Assembly (NCBI RefSeq): GCF_904426505.1
Contig: NZ_CAJGBN010000012.1
Coordinates: 186,001 to 250,000 of the forward strand
DNA: 64,000 nt
Direction of reading: 5' to 3'
From: Rubrivivax sp. A210
GTDB lineage: Bacteria; Pseudomonadota; Gammaproteobacteria; Burkholderiales; Burkholderiaceae_C
A program made the translations under genes and the position numbers. Positions 59,107-64,000 of this stretch are shown piece after piece (the stretch's first letter is position 1; each line of letters starts with the position of its first letter). The notes below the pieces were generated by a model. That model was not told where the DNA came from and ran no database searches. It saw nothing but the letters and a program-made list of their open reading frames with translations.

Positions 59107-61281
59107 ATGGACATCAAGAAATCCGATCGCACCGCGCTCAAGTCCTATTTCGTCAAGAACGCCGTCCCCACGGCCGGCAACTTCGCCGACCTCATCGACG
59201 GCATGCTCAACCAGAAGGAAGACGGCATCGCCAAGTTGGCCGGCGAGCCGCTGAGCCTGCAGGCCGACGGCGACGACAACAGCCAGAAGAAGGCCATCAA
59301 TTTCTACAAGTTCTTCGCCGACGCCAAGCCGGCCTGGACGATTGCCCTGCGCCCGCGCGCCAATCCCAATGACGCCGCCACCGCCCGCGCCGGCTTCAGC
59401 GTCAGCGACGGCGACGGCAACAGCCGCCTCTACATCGACCAGAACACCGGCAATGTCGGCGTCGGCACCGTTTCGCCGGAAGGCTACCGGCTGCATGTAG
59501 CCGGCGGCCCAGCCTTCGTCAATGGCGCCAACCTGATGGTGCTGGCCGAGAACGCCGGCCGCCTGCGCGTCGGCGCAGCCTGGGGCATGCCCGGGGTCTA
59601 TTCCGGCGACGACGGCGCCAAGCCGCTGATGCTGGGCGCGCCACCCGGACAGCGGGTGTTCCTCGGCTCGGGTGCCGGCGACGCCTACGTCGAGGGCGGC
59701 AGCGGAAATGCCTTCTTCAGGGGCAATCTCGGCGTCGGCACGCCAGCGCCAAACCACAAGTTCCACGTCGTCGCCCCCGATGCCGTGGGCCTGTTCGAAT
59801 CCAGCGGCAGCCAGGCCTTTCTGCGCATATCCACCAACGAAGGCTTGGGCAACCGGGTCGAGCTGGCCAATCGCCCCGGCGGCCGCCTGGCCCTGTGGAC
59901 AGCCGGCGGCAGCGACGTGCTCAGCATCCTGCGCGACGGCAGCGTGGGCATAGGCACCACCACGCCGGTGGGCCGGCTCGAGGTCAACGGCACGGCCAGC
60001 GTCAGCAATGGCGTCGGCTTTGCGGTGCGCAACGGCTTCATGGCGCCGGGCTCGCTGACGATAGGCGGCACCAATGCCAACTATGGCGGCGGCAATCTCT
60101 GGAGCCCCAGCACCGCTGGCCTGATGTTAGAGGCCCAGTCCAATACCGAGATCGCGGTACACGACGCCGGCACGCGGCTGACCAGCCTGATGTATTTCGA
60201 GGGCGACGCCATCAACCGCGTCACCATCGGGCGCGACATGGGGTGGGGCCCGCTCAACACGCTGCTGCTCAACGGCAATGTCGGCATCGGCAGCAATGCG
60301 CCGCGCGCCCGGCTCGAGGTGGCCGGCGGCGCGATCATGGCCAGCGCCGGCAGTTCGGGCGCGGCCGGCATCCAGTTCTCCCCCAACCCCGGGGGGGGCG
60401 GCGGCGACGAGGCCGGGCTGCGGTTCTTCGCCCGCACCAGCGAGCACTGCACGCTGGAACTCTTCGTCGGCAACGACCCCCAGGACCACATCGCGCTCAT
60501 TTCGTCCGGCAATGTCGGCATCGGCACCCGCGAGCCGGCCAACAAGCTCGATGTCGCTGGCGACGTGGCCATCCACGGCAAGCATGCCTTTCGCGGCTCC
60601 GACACCTGGCTGCGCATCAACCAGGACCGCGCCTTCACCTCGGGCACGCACGTCCCCGGGGTGCTCGCGCCCGAGTCGCTCAATGTCGGCGGCTGGAGCG
60701 GCTGGGGCAACCCCGGTGCCGGCAACGCCGCCATCACCGGCAACCTCGGTACCCGCGGCTGGTCGCCGACGCCGCGCACCAATGGCTGGGTCGGCGGCAT
60801 CCACACCTGGGACATCGAGGCCGAAGGCACGGTTTGGTCGCGCAACGGCTATCAGACCGGCCCGCGCGACCTGGCCGAGAACTACGCCTCGCTGCAGACG
60901 CTGGAGGCCGGCGAACTGGTCTCGCTGGACCCGGAAGCCGACCGCATCGTGCGCGCAATCAGTGCCAACGACCCGCTGCTGCTGGGCATTGTCTCCACCC
61001 AGCCCGGCTTCCTGCTCAACGTCGACCACGAGTTCCAGGGCGGCACGCTCTACCCCGTTGCACTGTGCGGTCGCGTGCCCTGCAAGGTGGTGGCCGAAAA
61101 CGGCGCCATCAAGCGCGGCGACCTGCTCACCTCTTCGTCGACGCCTGGCCACGCGATGCGGGCCACGCCGGTGGAGGTAGCCGGCCAGAGCTTCTACCGC
61201 CCCGGCACCATCATCGGCAAGGCGCTGGACCCGCTCACTGCGGACAAGGGGCTGATCGATGTCTTCGTCTTTTCGAGCTGA
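59107..61281 (+). CDS. Fibre-like protein with GNVGIGT-type repeats
   Basis: The 724-residue protein has a short N-terminal anchor (DIKKSDRTALKSYFVKNAVP) and a long beta-structured part with five repeats of the type GNVGIGT-P-LEV-G, near residues 116, 206, 278, 390 and 468. This pattern is common in trimeric phage and bacterial surface fibres. The last 130 residues (DLAENYASLQTLEAGELVSLD, GIVSTQPGF, GRVPCKVVAENGAIKRGDLL, STPGHAM, IIGKALDPL) resemble the C-terminal domain of fibres that act as intramolecular chaperones or autoproteases. A receptor-binding role is inferred. It sits between the two J-type genes, an unusual place. Confidence 0.8.
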   Translation: MDIKKSDRTALKSYFVKNAVPTAGNFADLIDGMLNQKEDGIAKLAGEPLSLQADGDDNSQKKAINFYKFFADAKPAWTIALRPRANPNDAATARAGFSVSDGDGNSRLYIDQNTGNVGVGTVSPEGYRLHVAGGPAFVNGANLMVLAENAGRLRVGAAWGMPGVYSGDDGAKPLMLGAPPGQRVFLGSGAGDAYVEGGSGNAFFRGNLGVGTPAPNHKFHVVAPDAVGLFESSGSQAFLRISTNEGLGNRVELANRPGGRLALWTAGGSDVLSILRDGSVGIGTTTPVGRLEVNGTASVSNGVGFAVRNGFMAPGSLTIGGTNANYGGGNLWSPSTAGLMLEAQSNTEIAVHDAGTRLTSLMYFEGDAINRVTIGRDMGWGPLNTLLLNGNVGIGSNAPRARLEVAGGAIMASAGSSGAAGIQFSPNPGGGGGDEAGLRFFARTSEHCTLELFVGNDPQDHIALISSGNVGIGTREPANKLDVAGDVAIHGKHAFRGSDTWLRINQDRAFTSGTHVPGVLAPESLNVGGWSGWGNPGAGNAAITGNLGTRGWSPTPRTNGWVGGIHTWDIEAEGTVWSRNGYQTGPRDLAENYASLQTLEAGELVSLDPEADRIVRAISANDPLLLGIVSTQPGFLLNVDHEFQGGTLYPVALCGRVPCKVVAENGAIKRGDLLTSSSTPGHAMRATPVEVAGQSFYRPGTIIGKALDPLTADKGLIDVFVFSS

Positions 61282-61308
61282 GTCCCGCCGCAGCCGGGGG
61301 ATCGCCGC

Positions 61309-63393
61309 ATGATCACAGCTGAAGGCTCCGTGGCAGGAGCGCCCATCGCCTGGGCGCCGGACTACGCCGCGCTGCGCGAGCAGGGCCTGGCCCTGGTGCA
61401 ACGCCTGGCCGGCCGCGAGTGGACCGACCACAATGCCCACGACCCCGGCATCACCATCCTCGAGCAGCTTTGCTATGCGCTCACCGACCTCGCCTACCGC
61501 GCCGGCTGGGATGTGCCCGATCTGCTGGCTGGCGGTGGCGGCGACCCCTATGCCAGCCTGGCCACGCCGGCCCAGGCCCTGCCCACAAGCCCGGTCACGC
61601 TGACCGACCTGCGCAAGCTGGTGCTCGACGTGCCCGGTGTCAAGAATGCCTGGATAGCCGTTGTCGACGAGGCCCAGGCCCGCTTCGATGCCGCCGACGG
61701 CGAGATCAGCGCGATGGCCGGCGCCCCGGGCGCGAGCGCAAGCCCCAATGTCTCGGAGATCCATCTGCGCGGCCTGCTGCGCGTGCAGATCGAGAAATCC
61801 AGCCTGGTCGACATTGACGGCGGCCTCATCCGCCGCGAGGCCACGAGGCGCCTGCTGCGCTGCCGCGGCTTGTGCCAGGATTTCGAGTCCATCCAGGTGC
61901 TCGAAGACCAGCCCATTCGCCTGGCGGCAACGCTGGAGATAGGCGCCGTTGCCGATGCCACTGCCCTGCTGGCGCGCGTCTACCAGGCCATTGCCAGCTA
62001 CCTCTCGCCCACCGTGCCCTTTCACAGCCTGGCCGAGATGCTGGCGCGCGGCCGGCGCGTGGACGAGATCTTCGAAGGCCCGCCGCTCGAGCACGGCTTC
62101 ATCGATACCGAGGAGATGAGTGCGGTCGAGCGGCGCAGCTCGGTGCGCATCTCCGACCTGATACGCGCGCTGATGGCCGTACACGGCATCGAGGCCGTCA
62201 AGAGCCTGCACTTCCTGGGCGCGGGCGGGCCCTTGCGCGACTGGCTGCTCAGTGTCGACGAAGGCCGCGTGCCGCGCTTCAACCTGCAGGATTCCGACAT
62301 CCGCCTTGAGCGCCGCGGCCTGCGCGTCGACCAGGGCATACAGGCTGCCGCACGCCGCCTCTATGCCGAGCTGGGCCTGGCGGCGAGCCCGGCGCCCATT
62401 GCCGCGGCCGAGCGCGACCTGCGCCCACGGCCGGGCCGCGACCGCGACGCAGCGAGCTACTTTCCGGTGCAGCAGCAGTTTCCGCTCGCCTGGGGCATCG
62501 GTGCGGCCGGCCTGGCCGATTCGGCGCCACCCGAGCGCCGTGCCCAGGCACGCCAGCTCAAGGCCTATCTGATGTTCTTCGAGCAGATCCTGGCCAATGA
62601 ATTCGCCCAGCTGGGCGGCGTGGCGCGGCTGTTCTCGGTCCATGACGAGACACCCGATTCCTACTTTTCGCAGCCCGTGCCCGACAGCGGCGCGCTGGGG
62701 CTGGAGGCCATACGCCGGCCGCGCCCGGCGGCCGAGCGCGCGGCGCTGCTGCAGGCCATCACCGAAGACCCCTGGCAAGCCCGCTCGGCGCGCGCCGGCC
62801 TCGAGCGCCGCGACCGCTTCCTCGACCACCTGCTGGCCCGCCACGGCGAACAGTTCCGCGACTACGCGCTGCTGCAGGCCGGCGCCTGGGGCGAGGACGG
62901 CGACCCGCTGGCCGAACGCATGGCGCGCGACAAGCGCGCCTTCCTGCGCGACTGGCCGCGCATCGCCCGCACGCGCGGCAGCGCCTTCGACTACCTGCAG
63001 CCCGCGGGCGACGACAACCTCGGCGGGCTCGAACTGGGGCTGCGCCGCAAGCTGGGCATCGCCACGGCCGAGGAACGCTTCCACCTCGTCGAGCACATCC
63101 TGCTGCGCCCCCTGGCCGGCGACCTCGCCCAGCGCGGGCCGCTGCTGCGCGCCGCGGCCAGCCGCGATCCCTACTCGCTGCAGTTCAGCCTCGTCTTCCC
63201 CGACTGGCCGGCACGCTACCAGGACGCCAATTTCCGCCAGTTCGTCGAGCAGACGGTGCGCGAGGAAACGCCGGCCCATCTCACTGCCCACCTGATCTGG
63301 CTGGATCGCCCGGCCATGCAGGCCTTCGAGGCCGCCCATGCGCAGTGGCTGGCGCAATGGCGCAGCCATCGCCTGGCTGACCTGGGGCTCTGA
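61309..63393 (+). CDS. Second baseplate protein (Afp12/gpI-like)
   Basis: The 694-residue protein carries the signature of baseplate assembly proteins near the N-terminus, EWTDHNAHDPGITILEQLCY at about residues 36-55, as in Afp12 and related J/I proteins. A helical middle (VRISDLIRALMAVHGIEAVKSL) and a C-terminal ERFHLVEHILLRPLAGD follow. It is expected to bind the J protein in the outer baseplate wedge. Its ATG follows the fibre gene by 27 nt and its stop is 2 nt before the next gene. Confidence 0.85.
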   Translation: MITAEGSVAGAPIAWAPDYAALREQGLALVQRLAGREWTDHNAHDPGITILEQLCYALTDLAYRAGWDVPDLLAGGGGDPYASLATPAQALPTSPVTLTDLRKLVLDVPGVKNAWIAVVDEAQARFDAADGEISAMAGAPGASASPNVSEIHLRGLLRVQIEKSSLVDIDGGLIRREATRRLLRCRGLCQDFESIQVLEDQPIRLAATLEIGAVADATALLARVYQAIASYLSPTVPFHSLAEMLARGRRVDEIFEGPPLEHGFIDTEEMSAVERRSSVRISDLIRALMAVHGIEAVKSLHFLGAGGPLRDWLLSVDEGRVPRFNLQDSDIRLERRGLRVDQGIQAAARRLYAELGLAASPAPIAAAERDLRPRPGRDRDAASYFPVQQQFPLAWGIGAAGLADSAPPERRAQARQLKAYLMFFEQILANEFAQLGGVARLFSVHDETPDSYFSQPVPDSGALGLEAIRRPRPAAERAALLQAITEDPWQARSARAGLERRDRFLDHLLARHGEQFRDYALLQAGAWGEDGDPLAERMARDKRAFLRDWPRIARTRGSAFDYLQPAGDDNLGGLELGLRRKLGIATAEERFHLVEHILLRPLAGDLAQRGPLLRAAASRDPYSLQFSLVFPDWPARYQDANFRQFVEQTVREETPAHLTAHLIWLDRPAMQAFEAAHAQWLAQWRSHRLADLGL

Positions 63394-63395
63394 CC

Positions 63396-64000
63396 ATGGC
63401 CGTCCCCTATCACGACGTTCCTGTGCGCAGTGCGCGCGACCGCGTCATCGACCTGCTTGGCATGGGTGACACCTACCCGCTGACCGACCTGAACGTGGTC
63501 GCCGACCAGCTCAAGGTGGCCTTCGGAGGCACCGCCAAGATCCCGATAGAAAACGCCCAGGACGGCATGAGCTACCAGCTCTGCGGCCCCAAGGGCGTGC
63601 CGCTGGGGCCTGCCTTCCGCGCCGACGGCGACGGCGGCACGCTGGTCATAGAGACGCCGGTGGTGAATGACGACGTCACCTACCGCATCCAGGTCGAGAA
63701 GAAGCATTCGCCCCTGCCGCTGGCGCCGCAGGGGCCGCGCCTGCTCGACGAGGTGGCGCCGGTCAAGGTCGGCATCGACACCACGCTGGTGATCGAGATC
63801 GTCGCGGCGCCGCTGCTCGACGCCGGCAAGGCCAAGCCCCAGCCCGCCGACCCGCGCATCGTGCCCTATGGCAGCAGCGTCGAGGTGCGCGTCAACAAGA
63901 GCCAGGAAGGCGTCGACTACGGGCTCATCCTCGACAACACCGAGCACCCCGATATCACCGCCTCGGGCAATCTCGGCGCCGTGCTGTTGAACACCGGCGC
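63396..64000 (+). CDS. Beta-rich eCIS-operon protein (5' part, cut by window end)
   Basis: The first 201 residues start MAVPYHDVPVRSARDRVIDL, then a possible helical linker, followed by repeated beta-strand stretches such as GTLVIETPVVNDDVTYRIQV and SSVEVRVNKSQEGVDYGLI. These look like Ig-like or carbohydrate-binding beta sandwiches in tandem. No stop is reached at the edge, so the protein is larger. I do not recognise the family. From position it could be a baseplate-attached spoke or adhesin. Confidence 0.7.
   Translation, partial: MAVPYHDVPVRSARDRVIDLLGMGDTYPLTDLNVVADQLKVAFGGTAKIPIENAQDGMSYQLCGPKGVPLGPAFRADGDGGTLVIETPVVNDDVTYRIQVEKKHSPLPLAPQGPRLLDEVAPVKVGIDTTLVIEIVAAPLLDAGKAKPQPADPRIVPYGSSVEVRVNKSQEGVDYGLILDNTEHPDITASGNLGAVLLNTG

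Noticed and set aside
53604-59141. A minus-strand open frame of about 1845 codons opposite the J-type baseplate gene
   Set aside because: It lies entirely opposite the baseplate genes with good protein signatures, has low-complexity Gly/Arg/His-rich translation and no ribosome site; it is a by-product of very high GC3.
59452-60540. The spaced GGCAATGTCGGC-like DNA repeats as a CRISPR-like or mobile repeat array
   Set aside because: They are in-frame codons of the GNVGIGT protein repeat with irregular spacing of about 215-340 nt, not a nucleotide repeat array.
45999-64000. Contractile prophage, R-type pyocin or type VI secretion system
   Set aside because: No capsid, portal, terminase, lysis or repressor genes; no TssJKLM membrane complex; DUF4255, DUF5908 and LysM adaptor proteins point to eCIS.

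Overview
The window is GC-rich (roughly 70% by eye), densely coded DNA. It looks like a betaproteobacterium of the order Burkholderiales, probably a Rubrivivax/Leptothrix/Comamonadaceae-like lineage. Supporting signs are the expanded TctC/Bug solute-binding proteins without transporters, the pcm-tolC / waaA-phosphomannomutase block, c-type cytochromes, strong GC3 bias and core promoters of the type TACAATCGC. No insertion sequence, CRISPR array, rRNA or complete prophage is visible.

Left part (1-33630). A partial HpcH/HpaI aldolase faces a four-gene operon (399-3814) that fits sulfolactate catabolism. It contains the two halves of (R)-sulfolactate sulfo-lyase (SuyA, SuyB), a D-2-hydroxyacid dehydrogenase resembling (S)-sulfolactate dehydrogenase (SlcC) and a ComC-type (R)-dehydrogenase. 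The two dehydrogenases would interconvert the enantiomers through sulfopyruvate, and SuyAB would release sulfite and pyruvate. Next come a degenerate GGDEF protein, tRNA-Gly(CCC), ahpC-ahpF behind a good OxyR-like site, a chemoreceptor whose Shine-Dalgarno lies in a hairpin, a cytochrome c, trmB/uppP, a TetR-controlled RND efflux pair, pcm, a TolC-type channel, waaA, a phosphomannomutase/phosphoglucomutase and a CBS-domain protein. From 22060 to 29742 lies an accessory catabolic region: three orphan TctC/Bug proteins, a ModA-like binding protein, a GntR regulator, a fumarylacetoacetase-family hydrolase, an isochorismatase-like hydrolase and a HpaB/AbfD-like flavoprotein. An alkylation-repair operon (AdaA-AlkA fusion, Ogt, EamA permease) and a dihaem cytochrome c follow.

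Middle part (33767-45791). A MoxR ATPase, a GNAT acetyltransferase, an S9 peptidase and a VWA protein run straight into tamA and tamB, the outer-membrane translocation and assembly module, with 4-nt and 1-nt overlaps. A TTG-started PAS/degenerate-GGDEF protein and tRNA-Arg(CCT) close this part.

Right part (45999 to the right edge, all on the + strand). This is an extracellular contractile injection system (eCIS, Afp/PVC-like): DUF4255 cap protein, an unrecognised 361-residue protein, sheath, three tube-like proteins, DUF5908 protein, LysM tube-baseplate adaptor, VgrG-like spike, a 57-residue protein, gp25-like baseplate protein, PAAR-like tip, giant baseplate J protein, a repeat-built fibre-like protein, a second baseplate protein and a beta-rich protein cut by the window end. 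The AAA+ ATPase, tape measure and any toxin cargo are not seen and should lie to the right. There are no capsid, terminase, portal or lysis genes, which argues against a prophage. A CRP-like palindrome and a 9-codon leader ORF translationally coupled to the cap gene stand upstream. The eCIS is the main accessory system here and carries several parts without an obvious Afp/PVC counterpart.
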